From: Sphingomonas panni
GTDB lineage: Bacteria > Pseudomonadota > Alphaproteobacteria > Sphingomonadales > Sphingomonadaceae
Assembly: GCF_022664435.1 (NCBI RefSeq)
Contig: NZ_JAKREU010000001.1
Location: forward strand, 744,001-808,000
Direction: 5' to 3'
Length of the DNA stretch: 64,000 nucleotides
The position numbers were made by a program, and so were the translations under genes. Positions 8,639-17,427 of the stretch are shown one piece after another. Position 1 is the first letter of the stretch, and each line of letters begins with the position of its first letter. The notes under the pieces were generated by a model. It was not told where the DNA came from, searched no databases, and saw nothing but the letters and a program-made list of their open reading frames with translations.

Positions 8639-9418
8639 TCAAAGAATCCCCGGAAACGCCCCGCCATCGATCAACAGGCTCTGCCCAGTGATGAAGCCGG
8701 CCTTGTCCGAACACAGGAAGGCGCAGGCCGCGCCGAATTCGGCCGGATCGCCGATCCGCTTCGCCGGGATCGATTCCGCCCGCTTCGCCTTTTCTTGCGC
8801 AGGCGTGGTGCCGTTCTTCTTCGCCGCTGCTTCCGTCATCGACGCGATGCGTGCCGTATCGAACGATCCGGGCAGCAGCCCGTTGATCGTGACGTTCGAT
8901 CCCGCCACCTGCCGCGCGATCCCGGCGACGAATCCGGTCAGCCCGGCGCGCGCGCCGCTCGACAGGTCGAGGCCGGGCAGCGGCATCTTGACCGACCCCG
9001 AGGTGATGTTGACCACCCGGCCGAACCCCCGCTCGACCATGCCCGGCAATACCGCCTGGATCAGCAGGGCAGGGGTCACGAAATTCGCCTCGACCCCGGC
9101 GCGAATGCCGTCGGCCTCCAGTTCGGTATAGGGTTTGAGCGGCGGGCCGCCATTGTTGTTGACCAGGATGTCGGGGTCCGGACAGGCGGCGAGCAGGGCA
9201 GCGCGGCCTTCGTCAGTGGAAAGATCGCCGACCACCTCGGTTACGCTCACCCCGGTTTCCGCCCGGATCGCCGCCGCCGTCGCAGCCAGTTTCGCCACAT
9301 CGCGCCCGTTGACGACGACATCGACTCCCGCCCGCGCCAGTTCCAGCGCGCACGCGCGACCCAGCCCTGCGCTCGATGCGCACACGATCGCCTTGCGGCC
9401 GGCAATTCCCAGGTCCAT
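8639..9418 (-). CDS. SDR family oxidoreductase lacking the usual YxxxK motif
   Basis: The product is 259 residues with a Rossmann fold. The nucleotide loop reads CASSAGLGRACALELA, where classical members have TGxxxGIG. The NNNGGPP strand corresponds to the NNAG motif. The catalytic Ser is plausible in NITSGSVK, but the segment that should hold Tyr and Lys reads LSSGARAGLTGF, so Tyr is replaced by Ser and Lys by Arg. The C-terminal SLLIDGGAFPGIL is normal. This is a divergent SDR subgroup whose reaction is unknown. It lies 11 bp after the ABC permease gene and is probably the last gene of that operon. Confidence 0.85.
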   Translation of the reverse strand: MDLGIAGRKAIVCASSAGLGRACALELARAGVDVVVNGRDVAKLAATAAAIRAETGVSVTEVVGDLSTDEGRAALLAACPDPDILVNNNGGPPLKPYTELEADGIRAGVEANFVTPALLIQAVLPGMVERGFGRVVNITSGSVKMPLPGLDLSSGARAGLTGFVAGIARQVAGSNVTINGLLPGSFDTARIASMTEAAAKKNGTTPAQEKAKRAESIPAKRIGDPAEFGAACAFLCSDKAGFITGQSLLIDGGAFPGIL

Positions 9419-9429
9419 CGCGTCCGTCC

Positions 9430-10197
9430 TTATTTCTTGAGCCGCCATCCGGTGCGGAAGATCACGGTGATGACCGTGACACAGATCAGCAGGAACCCCA
9501 GCGTCGCGCCGAGGCTCGCCGCCACCGACACATCGCCCGTCCCGAAGAAGGTCCAGCGGAACCCGCTGATGAGATAGACGATCGGATTGAACAGGCTGAT
9601 CGTCCGCCACACGCCGGGCAGCATGTCGATCGAATAGAATGCCCCGCCTAGGAAGGTCAGCGGGGTGACGACCAGCAGCGGGATGACCTGCAACTGTTCG
9701 AACCCCTTCGCCCATAGCCCGAGGATGAAGCCGAACAGGCAGAAGGTGACCGCCACGAGCAGCAGATAGCATAGCGCCCACAAGGGGTGCGCGACGCTCA
9801 CATCGACGAACAGATGGGCGGTGGCAAAGATCACCAGCGCCACGATCACCGACTTGCTCGCCGCCGCGCCGACATAGCCGACCAGCGTCTCCAGCGTGGA
9901 AACGGGGGCGGAGAGCAGTTCGTAGATCGTGCCCGACCATTTGGGCATGAAGATGCCGAAGCTGGCGTTGAAGATGCTCTCGGTCAGCATCGTCAGCATC
10001 ATGAGGCCCGGCACGATGAACGCGCCATAGGGCACGCCCGACACCTCGTTCATCCGGCTGCCGATCGCGGTGCCGAACACCACGAAATAGAGCGAGGTGG
10101 TGATGACCGGCGTCATCAGCGAGGTCCAGATCGTCCGCCCGAACCGCGCCAGTTCGAAGCGATAGATCGCCAGCACGCCATGCCAGTTGAAGGTCAT
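9430..10197 (-). CDS. ABC-2 type transporter permease
   Basis: The product is 255 residues with about six hydrophobic segments, typical of ABC-2 exporters (TagG/NodJ/YadH-like). The segment [20 protein letters not shown] followed by [11 protein letters not shown] is the conserved ABC-2 signature. It starts [18 protein letters not shown]; this ATG overlaps the stop of the ATPase gene (ATGA), which decides the start. With the ATPase it should form a dimeric exporter; the YadG/YadH-like pair has no proven substrate. Confidence 0.9.
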   Translation of the reverse strand: MTFNWHGVLAIYRFELARFGRTIWTSLMTPVITTSLYFVVFGTAIGSRMNEVSGVPYGAFIVPGLMMLTMLTESIFNASFGIFMPKWSGTIYELLSAPVSTLETLVGYVGAAASKSVIVALVIFATAHLFVDVSVAHPLWALCYLLLVAVTFCLFGFILGLWAKGFEQLQVIPLLVVTPLTFLGGAFYSIDMLPGVWRTISLFNPIVYLISGFRWTFFGTGDVSVAASLGATLGFLLICVTVITVIFRTGWRLKK

Positions 10198-11129
10198 GCC
10201 CGGCTCTCCTGTTCGTGGACCAGCCCGACGAAAATGTCCTCGAGGCTCGACTGTTTCGTCGCGATATCCTTCCACGCGATGCCGGCCTCGTCGGCGGCAC
10301 GCAGCAGCGCGCGCACGCCGTTGTCCTCTGCCTTGGCGTCGAAGGCGAAGGTCAGTGCGTGACCGTCATCGGTCAGTTCGAGCGGCCAGTGCGCCAGCGC
10401 CGCCGGCACCTCGGTCAGCGGATCGGCCAGAGTCAGCGTCAGCGTCTTCTTGCCCAGCTTGCGCATCAGCGCCGCCTTTTCCTCGACCAGGATCAGCCGG
10501 CCCTTGGCGATCACGCCCACCCGGTCGGCCATTTCCTCGGCCTCCTCGATATAATGGGTGGTCAGGATGATGGTGACGCCGCGTTCGCGCAGTTCGTGGA
10601 CCAGCCGCCACATGTCGCGGCGCAGTTCGACATCGACCCCGGCGGTCGGTTCGTCGAGGAACAGGATATCGGGTTCGTGGCTCAACGCCTTGGCGATCAT
10701 CACCCGGCGCTTCATGCCGCCCGACAACTCGGTCATCTTCGCATCGCGCTTGTCCCACAAGGTCAGGTCGCGCAGCAGCTTTTCGATGAACGCCGGGTCG
10801 CCATGCCGCCCGAACAGCCGACGCGAAAAGGTGACGGTCGCCATCACGCTTTCGAACGCATCGGTCAGCAGTTCCTGCGGGACCAGCCCGATCCGCGTCC
10901 GCGTCTCGCGATAGTCGCGCACCGTGTCGAACCCGGCGGCGGTGATCGTCCCGGCACTGGCCGTCACGATGCCGCAGATGATGCTGATCAGCGTCGTCTT
11001 GCCCGCGCCGTTCGGCCCCAGCAGTGCGAAGATTTCGCCCTTCGCAATGTCGAGGTCGGTCGGCTGCAGCGCGACGGTGCCCGACTTGTACGTCTTGGCG
11101 ATGCCCCGGATCGAAAGAATGGTTTCCAT
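10194..11129 (-). CDS. ABC transporter ATP-binding protein
   Basis: The product is 311 residues from ATG 11129. Walker A GPNGAGKT is at 38-45, the signature LSGGMKRR at about 135-142 and Walker [11 protein letters not shown] at 155-164; the H-loop is in [13 protein letters not shown]. It belongs to the CcmA/YadG group that partners ABC-2 permeases. A GTG 18 bp upstream is an alternative start. It is followed with an overlap by its permease. The DsbA-like gene begins the run about 45 bp upstream on the same strand. Confidence 0.93.
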   Translation of the reverse strand: METILSIRGIAKTYKSGTVALQPTDLDIAKGEIFALLGPNGAGKTTLISIICGIVTASAGTITAAGFDTVRDYRETRTRIGLVPQELLTDAFESVMATVTFSRRLFGRHGDPAFIEKLLRDLTLWDKRDAKMTELSGGMKRRVMIAKALSHEPDILFLDEPTAGVDVELRRDMWRLVHELRERGVTIILTTHYIEEAEEMADRVGVIAKGRLILVEEKAALMRKLGKKTLTLTLADPLTEVPAALAHWPLELTDDGHALTFAFDAKAEDNGVRALLRAADEAGIAWKDIATKQSSLEDIFVGLVHEQESRA

Positions 11130-11172
11130 AAGAACGGCTTGTTCCACGCTTCGATGACCGGGGGAAGTCGCC

Positions 11173-11913
11173 TCAGGTCGAAGGCGCGGTTTTCGCCTTG
11201 CGCGCGTCGGCCACCGCCGTCTGCAGCGAGGGCAGTGTCTGCGCGCCGCTCAACACCTGGTCGCCCACGACCCAGGACGGCGTGCCGGTGAAACCGAGCG
11301 TGCCCGCCGTCTTCAGGTTGCGCTCGATCTCCGCCACGACCTGTGGCGACCGGATCGCGGCCTCGGCGGCAGCGATGTCCAGCCCGGCGGTCGTCGCTGC
11401 CTGGCGGATCGTGTCGGCATCCACCCGGCCGCTGGCGTAGAGCGCGTCGTGGAACGGCTTGAACTTGTTCTGGAGCGCGGCGGCCAGCGCCCATTCGGCA
11501 GCCGTGCGGCTGTCGGGCGACAGGATCGGCAACTCGCGATAGACGATGCGGACATTGGGGTCGCTCGCGATCAGGCCGGTGATCGCCGGCAGGCTCGCGC
11601 GGCAGAAGCCGCAGGCATAGTCGAGATAGGCGACGACGCTGACATCGCCCCTGGGATTGCCGGCGATCGCGCCGGGGAACGGCTCGACGATGGCGTCGCG
11701 ATTGGCCGCGACGGCCTTGCCCGATTCCTTCGCCTGCAACCGGCGCATCGCCTCCGGCAGGATTTCGGGATTGGCGAGGATATAGTCGCGCACCACCGTT
11801 TCGGTCGCCGCGCGGTCGCCGGTGCCGGCATGGCGGCCGGCGACGATCGCACCGCCCGCGCCCGCAGCCGCGGCGGCGGCCAGCATGGCGATATTTCCGA
11901 TTCTACCCATCAT
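11173..11913 (-). CDS. DsbA family thiol:disulfide oxidoreductase
   Basis: The product is 246 residues. A hydrophobic N-terminus (about 5-25) acts as signal or anchor, then comes the helical segment [17 protein letters not shown] common in Com1/DsbA-like proteins, then a thioredoxin fold with the active site CGFC at 101-104. The cis-Pro loop is in GFTGTPSW. It should oxidise or isomerise disulfides in the periplasm. Its start (ATGATG) overlaps the stop of the M48 protease gene, so the two are translationally coupled, which fits a shared role in envelope protein quality control. Confidence 0.92.
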   Translation of the reverse strand: MMGRIGNIAMLAAAAAAGAGGAIVAGRHAGTGDRAATETVVRDYILANPEILPEAMRRLQAKESGKAVAANRDAIVEPFPGAIAGNPRGDVSVVAYLDYACGFCRASLPAITGLIASDPNVRIVYRELPILSPDSRTAAEWALAAALQNKFKPFHDALYASGRVDADTIRQAATTAGLDIAAAEAAIRSPQVVAEIERNLKTAGTLGFTGTPSWVVGDQVLSGAQTLPSLQTAVADARKAKTAPST

Positions 11914-13268
11914 TCCCCCCGACGCCGACGCTGGCGGCGTTCTTCCTCGAACGCCGTCTGCGACGTCATCTGTATGTCCTGCGCGCGGATCCAGTCGCGC
12001 GATCCCTGCGGCAACAGCGCCATCGCCCGCCGCGCGCTGGCGAGCGCCATGCCGGTATCGCCGGCCAGCGAGGCATATTCGGCCATCGCCAGCGCCACCC
12101 GCGCCGGATCGCCGCGCCGTTCGTACAGGATGCTCAACTGGTACCAGGCGAACGGATTCTGGTTGTCGCGCGCGATCGCCTGTTTCAACACCCGCTCGGC
12201 CTCGTCGAGCAGCGCCGGGTCCTCGGCGGCGATCAGCGCGTGGCCGAAGGTCGCGGCGATCAGCGGCGACGACCGCGTGCGCTCGGTCGCCTCGCGCAGC
12301 GCCGACAGCGCTTCCTTCGGCTTGCCCGATTCGAGCAGGATCTGCCCTTCGAGTTCGAGGAAATAGGGGTCGTCGGGCGCCGCCTTCACCAGCGCCAGCG
12401 TCTCCGCCGCCGCCTGCTCCGGATATCCCGATTTGTGATAGGCATAGGCGCGGGCATAATGGGCATAGACGCTCTGGTCGCTCGCCGGATAGCGGCGCAG
12501 CGTGTCCTTGGGATCGCTGACATAGCCGCGCAGCTTGGCCTGCACCCGCTTGAACCGGGTTTCCAGCGCCTGGTCGGTCGGTGCCTTGAACGATGGCGAC
12601 GCCTGCACGTCCTGCGTCAGGTTCGCTATCCGCTCGCCGGTCAGCGGGTGGGTGCGCTGGTACCCGTTGTCCTGCGGGATCGCGAGGCGATATTCCATGT
12701 TCTGGAGCTTCTTGAAGAAGTCCAGCATCCCCTGTCCCGAGATGTTGGCGCCGCGCAGGAACCGGGCGCCCGCCGCATCGGCCGAGCTTTCCTGCGTGCG
12801 GCTGAACGCCAGATAGCTGCCCATCGCCGCCTGTTGCCCGGCCGCCAGGATACCCGCGCCCGCCTCGCCCGCGCCGGCCGCCATCGCCGCGACGCCCAGC
12901 AACAGGCTGAGCACGGTGATGCCGGTCGCCGGGGCCATGCCGCGCCCGGCGAGGGGAACATGCCCGCCGACGATATGGCCGATTTCGTGCGCGACGACGC
13001 CCTGCACCTCGTTCGCGTCGTCGGCGGCGTCGATCAGGCCGCTATGGATATAGACCGTCTGCCCGCCCGCGACGAAGGCGTTGATCGACTTGTCCTGCAA
13101 CAGCACGACATTGAAGTTGCGCGGGTCCAGCCCGGCCGCGACCGCGATCGGGCGCGACATGTCGGTCAGCAGCGCCTCCGTCTCGGCATCGCGCAGCATC
13201 GACTGGGCGGCGGCGGGCTGGGTGAACAGGAGGATGGCGGCGACGATGCCGCCCAGCGCGCGCTTCAT
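11910..13268 (-). CDS. M48 family metalloprotease with TPR repeats (BepA/YfgC-like)
   Basis: The product is 452 residues with a signal peptide ending near PAAAQ (residue 21). The zinc motif HEIGH is at 94-98 and the third ligand Glu160 lies in ESSADAAG. TPR-like helices fill the C-terminal half (about 270-440). E. coli BepA has the same layout and degrades or helps assemble outer-membrane proteins such as LptD, so a periplasmic quality-control role is likely. The start chosen is MKRALGGIVAAILL; an earlier Met would add ten residues before the signal peptide. Confidence 0.93.
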   Translation of the reverse strand: MKRALGGIVAAILLFTQPAAAQSMLRDAETEALLTDMSRPIAVAAGLDPRNFNVVLLQDKSINAFVAGGQTVYIHSGLIDAADDANEVQGVVAHEIGHIVGGHVPLAGRGMAPATGITVLSLLLGVAAMAAGAGEAGAGILAAGQQAAMGSYLAFSRTQESSADAAGARFLRGANISGQGMLDFFKKLQNMEYRLAIPQDNGYQRTHPLTGERIANLTQDVQASPSFKAPTDQALETRFKRVQAKLRGYVSDPKDTLRRYPASDQSVYAHYARAYAYHKSGYPEQAAAETLALVKAAPDDPYFLELEGQILLESGKPKEALSALREATERTRSSPLIAATFGHALIAAEDPALLDEAERVLKQAIARDNQNPFAWYQLSILYERRGDPARVALAMAEYASLAGDTGMALASARRAMALLPQGSRDWIRAQDIQMTSQTAFEEERRQRRRRGE

Positions 13269-13338
13269 GGGGTTCCTTATCGGCCATCGGGCGGACATGG
13301 GTCAACGCCGCGATGCCGCAGGGCGGCTGAACCGTGCC

Positions 13339-13770
13339 TTAAGCTGTCGCGAAGGACGGTGCCGATGTTCCGAACAGCTTGATGCCCATCGGCGGCTGCG
13401 ACAGGTCGCCACGCCGGGCACGCACCGCGAAATCGACCAGTGCGCCGACCGACTCATATCCGCACGGCTTCGACACCACGCCCAGCGTTCCGTCGATACC
13501 CTTGTCGAGCATGGCGGGGTTGGCGGTCAGGAAGATCACGGTCGTTCCGTAATCCTGTCCCAGCATCCGCCCGATCGTCGGCCCGGTCGGCCCGTCGCGC
13601 AGATTGCAGTCGACCAGCGCCACATCGGGACGGAACGACGCCAGTTCCATGGCACGGGACATGTCGGCGGCGATCCCCACCGGACGATAGCCATGCTCCT
13701 CCAGCGACGCCTCGAGGTCGATGGCGACCAGCATCTCGTCTTCGACGATGAGGACAGTGGGGGTTTGCAT
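13339..13770 (-). CDS. Single-domain response regulator
   Basis: The product is 143 residues, a CheY-like receiver domain with no output domain. The acidic pair is in IVEDE (about 9-12), the phosphoacceptor is Asp54 in ALVDCN and the conserved Lys is Lys101 in VVSKPCG. It resembles the stand-alone receivers that work with HWE or HisKA_2 kinases in sphingomonads. No kinase gene is next to it. It is divergent from serC, with the shared region 13771-13957 holding both promoters. Confidence 0.88.
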   Translation of the reverse strand: MQTPTVLIVEDEMLVAIDLEASLEEHGYRPVGIAADMSRAMELASFRPDVALVDCNLRDGPTGPTIGRMLGQDYGTTVIFLTANPAMLDKGIDGTLGVVSKPCGYESVGALVDFAVRARRGDLSQPPMGIKLFGTSAPSFATA

Positions 13771-13898
13771 GACAAATCCAGACTTGATCTAAGGCAATCG
13801 CAACGCAGCGCGGCATGGTCGGTTCCGGTGGCCCGTCGCATCCCTTCGTATGAACGGCTCCGCAAAGCCGCTTGTGCGGGGCGATCGACGCCGCTAAT

Positions 13899-13957
13899 GC
13901 CCGCGACGGGCCACGCTGTCCCAACGCAGCGCGCGCTCTCTGTGAGGAGAGACTGAC
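13899..13957 (+). promoter_or_regulatory. Structured serC leader, similar in position to the serC RNA motif
   Basis: Two hairpins precede serC. The first is GCCCG-CGA-CGGGC (13899-13911), perfect with a 3-nt loop. The second is CTCTC-TGTGAG-GAGAG (13936-13951), whose 3' side and loop contain the ribosome binding site GAGGAGA, seven bases from the ATG. A serC RNA motif is known upstream of serC in alphaproteobacteria; I judge similarity by position and hairpin layout only. The second hairpin could control access to the ribosome binding site. Confidence 0.5.
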
Positions 13958-15088
13958 ATGACTGATCTTCCGCCTAAGCCGGCCACGACTCCCGCTCGCC
14001 CGTATTTCTCGTCCGGGCCTTGCGCCAAGCCGCCGGGCTGGTCTGCCGACCGCCTCAACTCCATCAGCCTCGGCCGGTCGCACCGTTCGAAGATCGGCAA
14101 GCAGCGTCTGCAATATTGCATCGACCTGATGCGCGAGCTGCTGAAGCTGCCCGACACCCACCGCATCGGCATCGTCCCCGGTTCCGATACCGGCGCGTTC
14201 GAAATGGCGATGTGGACGATACTGGGCGCACGGCCCGTCACCGCGCTCGCCTGGGAAAGCTTCGGCGAAGGCTGGGTGACCGACGCGGTCAAGCAGCTCA
14301 AGATCGATCCCACCGTCGTGCGCGCCGATTATGGCCAGCTGCCCGACCTGTCGGCGATCGACTGGACCAACGACGTCCTCTTCACCTGGAACGGCACCAC
14401 GTCGGGCGTCCGCGTCCCCAACGCCGATTTCATCCCCGCCGACCGCGAGGGGCTGTCGTTCGCCGACGCGACCTCGGGCGTGTTCGCCTATGACATCGAC
14501 TGGGCGAAGATCGACGTTGCCACCTTCTCCTGGCAGAAGGTGCTGGGTGGCGAAGGCGCGCATGGCGTGCTGATCCTCGGCCCCCGCGCGGTCGAACGCC
14601 TCGAAACCTACACCCCCGCCTGGCCGCTGCCCAAGGTCTTCCGCCTGGTGTCGAAGGGCAAGCTGACCGAAGGCATCTTCAAGGGCGAGACGATCAACAC
14701 CCCGTCGATGCTGGCGGTCGAGGATGCGATCTTCAGCCTCGAATGGGGCAAGTCGCTGGGCGAAGGCGGCCTGATCGCGCGCAGCGACGCCAATGCCGCC
14801 GCGCTCGACAAGATCGTCGCGGAGCGTGACTGGCTCGGCCATCTTGCCGCCGATCCGGCGACCCGGTCGAAGACCAGCGTCTGCCTGACCGTCGAGGGTG
14901 CCGACGAGGCGCTCATCAAGAAGATGGCGTCGCTGCTCGAGGCCGAAGGTGCCGCGTACGATATCGCGGGATACCGCGATGCGCCGGCCGGCCTGCGCAT
15001 CTGGTGCGGCGCGACCGTCGACACGGCGGATATCGAGGCGCTCGGCCCCTGGCTCGACTGGGCCTACGCGACGGCGAAGGCGGCCTGA
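13958..15088 (+). CDS. serC: Phosphoserine transaminase
   Basis: SerC converts 3-phosphohydroxypyruvate and glutamate to phosphoserine and 2-oxoglutarate, the second step of serine synthesis, and also serves pyridoxal phosphate synthesis. The product is 376 residues, of the alphaproteobacterial type that starts with a Pro-rich segment and RPYFSSGPCAKPPGW. The PLP-binding Lys194 is in FSWQKVLGGEG. The substrate-binding SLGRSHRS segment is near residues 37-44. serA follows on the same strand after 142 bp of repeat sequence. Confidence 0.97.
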   Translation: MTDLPPKPATTPARPYFSSGPCAKPPGWSADRLNSISLGRSHRSKIGKQRLQYCIDLMRELLKLPDTHRIGIVPGSDTGAFEMAMWTILGARPVTALAWESFGEGWVTDAVKQLKIDPTVVRADYGQLPDLSAIDWTNDVLFTWNGTTSGVRVPNADFIPADREGLSFADATSGVFAYDIDWAKIDVATFSWQKVLGGEGAHGVLILGPRAVERLETYTPAWPLPKVFRLVSKGKLTEGIFKGETINTPSMLAVEDAIFSLEWGKSLGEGGLIARSDANAAALDKIVAERDWLGHLAADPATRSKTSVCLTVEGADEALIKKMASLLEAEGAAYDIAGYRDAPAGLRIWCGATVDTADIEALGPWLDWAYATAKAA

Positions 15089-15096
15089 ATCAATAG

Positions 15097-15222
15097 CCCT
15101 CTCCCCTTCAGGGGAGAGGGTTAGGAGAGGGGAATGCCCTCTCCGGTAATCCTGACAATTCATAGGGCCGGGTTGCGCGGCACTGCCCCTCTCCCCGGCC
15201 CTCTCCCCTGCAGGGGAGAGGG
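15097..15222. repeat. Double CCCTCTCCCC hairpin repeat between serC and serA
   Basis: Two perfect or near-perfect hairpins, CCCTCTCCCCTTCAGGGG-type at 15097-15120 and CCCTCTCCCCTG / CAGGGGAGAGGG at 15199-15222, flank a spacer that carries further pairing (GGAGAGGGG near 15123 with CCCCTCTCC near 15187). The right-hand hairpin ends eight bases before the serA start codon and its GGGGAGAGGG arm contains the probable serA ribosome binding site. The truB element at 40221 is built on a related motif. Confidence 0.85.
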
Positions 15223-15230
15223 AGAAAAAC

Positions 15231-16808
15231 ATGCCTAAAGTTCTGATTTCCGACAAGATGGACCCCAAGGCCGCCCAGATCTTCCGCGAACGCGGGGTCG
15301 AGGTGGACGAGATCACCGGCAAGACGCCCGAAGAGCTGATCGCCATCATCGGCGACTATGACGGTCTCGCCATCCGCAGCTCGACCAAGGTGACCAAGGC
15401 GATCCTCGACGCCGCCAAGAACCTGAAGGTCGTCGGCCGCGCCGGTATCGGTGTGGACAATGTCGACATTCCCGCCGCATCGGCTGCCGGTGTCGTCGTG
15501 ATGAACACGCCGTTCGGCAACTCGATCACCACCGCCGAACACGCCATCGCGCTGATGTTCGCGCTCGCCCGCCAGCTGCCGGAGGCCGATGCCTCGACCC
15601 AGGCGGGCAAGTGGGAAAAGAACCGCTTCATGGGCGTCGAGCTGACCGGCAAGACGCTGGGCCTGATCGGGGCCGGCAATATCGGTTCGATCGTTGCCGA
15701 CCGTGCGCAGGGCCTGAAGATGAAGGTCGTCGCCTTCGATCCGTTCCTGTCGCCCGAACGCGCGATCGAGATCGGCGTGGAAAAGGTCGAGCTGGACCAG
15801 CTGCTGGCCCGTGCCGACTTCATCACGCTGCACACGCCGCTCACCGACCAGACCCGCAACATCCTGTCGGCGGAAAATCTGGCGAAGACCAAGAAGGGCG
15901 TGCGCATCATCAATTGCGCGCGCGGCGGGCTGATCGACGAAGCGGCGCTGAAGGCCGCGCTCGACAGCGGCCATGTCGCGGGCGCGGCGCTCGACGTGTT
16001 CGTGCAGGAACCGGCGAAGGAATCGCCGTTGTTCGGTACGCCGAACTTCGTGTCGACCCCGCATCTGGGCGCGTCGACCAGCGAGGCGCAGGTCAATGTC
16101 GCGATCCAGGTCGCCGAGCAGATGGCCGACTTCCTCGTGTCCGGCGGCGTCACCAACGCGCTGAACATGCCGTCGCTGTCGGCCGAAGAGGCACCGCGCC
16201 TCAAGCCGTACATGGCGCTGGCCGAAAAGCTGGGGTCGCTGGTCGGCCAGCTGACCACCGGCGCCATTGCCCGTGTGTCGGTGCACAGCGAGGGTGCCGC
16301 CGCCGAGCTGAACCAGAAGCCGATCGTCGGTGCGGTGCTGGCCGGGTTCCTGCGGGTCCAGTCGGACACGGTGAACATGGTCAACGCCCCGTTCCTGGCG
16401 AAGGAGCGCGGGATCGAGGTGCGCGAAGTGCGCAACGACCGCGAGGGCGACTATCACACGCTGATCCGCGTCAGCCTCAAGACCGATGCCGGTGAACGTT
16501 CGGTCGCAGGCACGCTGTTCGGCAATGCCCAGCCGCGTCTGGTCGAGCTGTTCGGTATCAAGGTCGAGGCCGATCTCGCCGGCCACATGCTCTATGTCGT
16601 CAACGAGGACGCACCGGGCTTCATCGGTCGCATCGGCACGACGCTGGGCGAAGCGGGCGTGAACATCGGCACCTTCCACCTTGGCCGGCGCGATGCCGGT
16701 GGCGAAGCGGTGGTGCTGCTGTCGGTCGACGAAGCGGTCACGCCCGAACTGGTGGCAAAGGTTCGCGCCCTGCCGGGCGTCAAGACGGTGATGCCGCTCA
16801 AGTTCTGA
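15231..16808 (+). CDS. serA: D-3-phosphoglycerate dehydrogenase
   Basis: SerA oxidises 3-phosphoglycerate to 3-phosphohydroxypyruvate with NAD, the first and regulated step of serine synthesis. The product is 525 residues, the long form. The substrate domain is at 1-100, the NAD fold contains GAGNIG at 147-152 and the catalytic His is in STPHLGAS. An allosteric ASB domain (about 320-450) and a C-terminal ACT domain (from about 453, GHMLYVVNEDAPGFIGRIG) follow. ACT domains in this family bind serine for feedback inhibition. Confidence 0.97.
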   Translation: MPKVLISDKMDPKAAQIFRERGVEVDEITGKTPEELIAIIGDYDGLAIRSSTKVTKAILDAAKNLKVVGRAGIGVDNVDIPAASAAGVVVMNTPFGNSITTAEHAIALMFALARQLPEADASTQAGKWEKNRFMGVELTGKTLGLIGAGNIGSIVADRAQGLKMKVVAFDPFLSPERAIEIGVEKVELDQLLARADFITLHTPLTDQTRNILSAENLAKTKKGVRIINCARGGLIDEAALKAALDSGHVAGAALDVFVQEPAKESPLFGTPNFVSTPHLGASTSEAQVNVAIQVAEQMADFLVSGGVTNALNMPSLSAEEAPRLKPYMALAEKLGSLVGQLTTGAIARVSVHSEGAAAELNQKPIVGAVLAGFLRVQSDTVNMVNAPFLAKERGIEVREVRNDREGDYHTLIRVSLKTDAGERSVAGTLFGNAQPRLVELFGIKVEADLAGHMLYVVNEDAPGFIGRIGTTLGEAGVNIGTFHLGRRDAGGEAVVLLSVDEAVTPELVAKVRALPGVKTVMPLKF

Positions 16809-16827
16809 CGGGTTTGACGGGTGAGCG

Positions 16828-16860
16828 ACGGGCTGTCGGAGCGATCCGGCAGCCCGTTTG
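16828..16860 (+). terminator. Rho-independent terminator after serA
   Basis: GACGGGCTGTCGG pairs with CCGGCAGCCCGT across the loop AGCGAT, followed by a short T run. It lies 20 bp after the serA stop. Because the Nudix gene converges from the other side, the hairpin may serve both strands. Confidence 0.8.
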
Positions 16861-16902
16861 CGTTCGCGCTTGCCTACGAACCGTCACCACCCGTCCGAAA
16901 CC

Positions 16903-17427
16903 TCACCCCAGCAACACCGGCGCCAACAGCAGCAACAGCTTCACGTCCACCGCCTTGCCCGCCGCCCGCTGTGCGGCCACGAATGCGGCGATCCCGTCCA
17001 GCGCCACCCGGTGGACGGTAATATCCTCCCCCGGTACCCCGCCGCCATCGCAGACCTTCTCCAGCGCCCCGGCACGGAACAGGGTAAAACTCTCCGACAC
17101 CATCCCGGGCGACGAATGATATTCGCCGAGCGCCTGCATCGTCCCCGCGCGATAGCCGGTTTCCTCCTCCAGCTCGCGCGTCGCCGCCACTGCCGCGGCT
17201 TCGCCTTCGCTGTCATCCCCGACCAGGCCCGCCGGCAGTTCGATGCAGTTCCGCCCCAGCGGCACGCGATATTGCTCGACCAGCAGGACATGACCGTCGT
17301 CGATCGCGACGATCACCGCCGCGCCAATGCCGTTCGCCCGCCCGACATATTCCCAGCGGCCACGTTTCTTCGCGGTGATGAAGCGGCCCGCCCACATCAC
17401 CTCTTCGGGGGCATCGGCGTCGATCAT
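16903..17427 (-). CDS. NUDIX hydrolase, ADP-ribose pyrophosphatase-like
   Basis: The product is 174 residues. The complete Nudix box spans about residues 70-92 and fits the pattern G-x5-E-x7-REL-x-EE-x-G, reading GDDSEGE then RELEEETGY. The upstream ELPAGLV segment is typical of ADP-ribose/ADP-sugar pyrophosphatases (NudF-like). It should hydrolyse a nucleoside diphosphate linked to another group, in the cytoplasm. Its start overlaps the stop of the TPM-domain gene (ATGA), making it the last gene of the LemA-TPM-TPM-Nudix operon. Confidence 0.88.
   Translation of the reverse strand: MIDADAPEEVMWAGRFITAKKRGRWEYVGRANGIGAAVIVAIDDGHVLLVEQYRVPLGRNCIELPAGLVGDDSEGEAAAVAATRELEEETGYRAGTMQALGEYHSSPGMVSESFTLFRAGALEKVCDGGGVPGEDITVHRVALDGIAAFVAAQRAAGKAVDVKLLLLLAPVLLG

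Noticed and set aside
8639..13268. The protease, DsbA, exporter and SDR run as a new bacteriocin or peptide export system
   Set aside because: No precursor peptide gene or maturation enzyme is present; the proteins fit envelope quality control and a generic YadG/YadH-like exporter.
13771..13957. A tRNA or small RNA gene in the gap before serC
   Set aside because: No cloverleaf can be formed; the hairpins fit a leader of serC better.
13454..16679. Long minus-strand open frames opposite serC and serA
   Set aside because: Both are mirror frames of well-identified plus-strand enzymes; codon positions fit serC and serA only.
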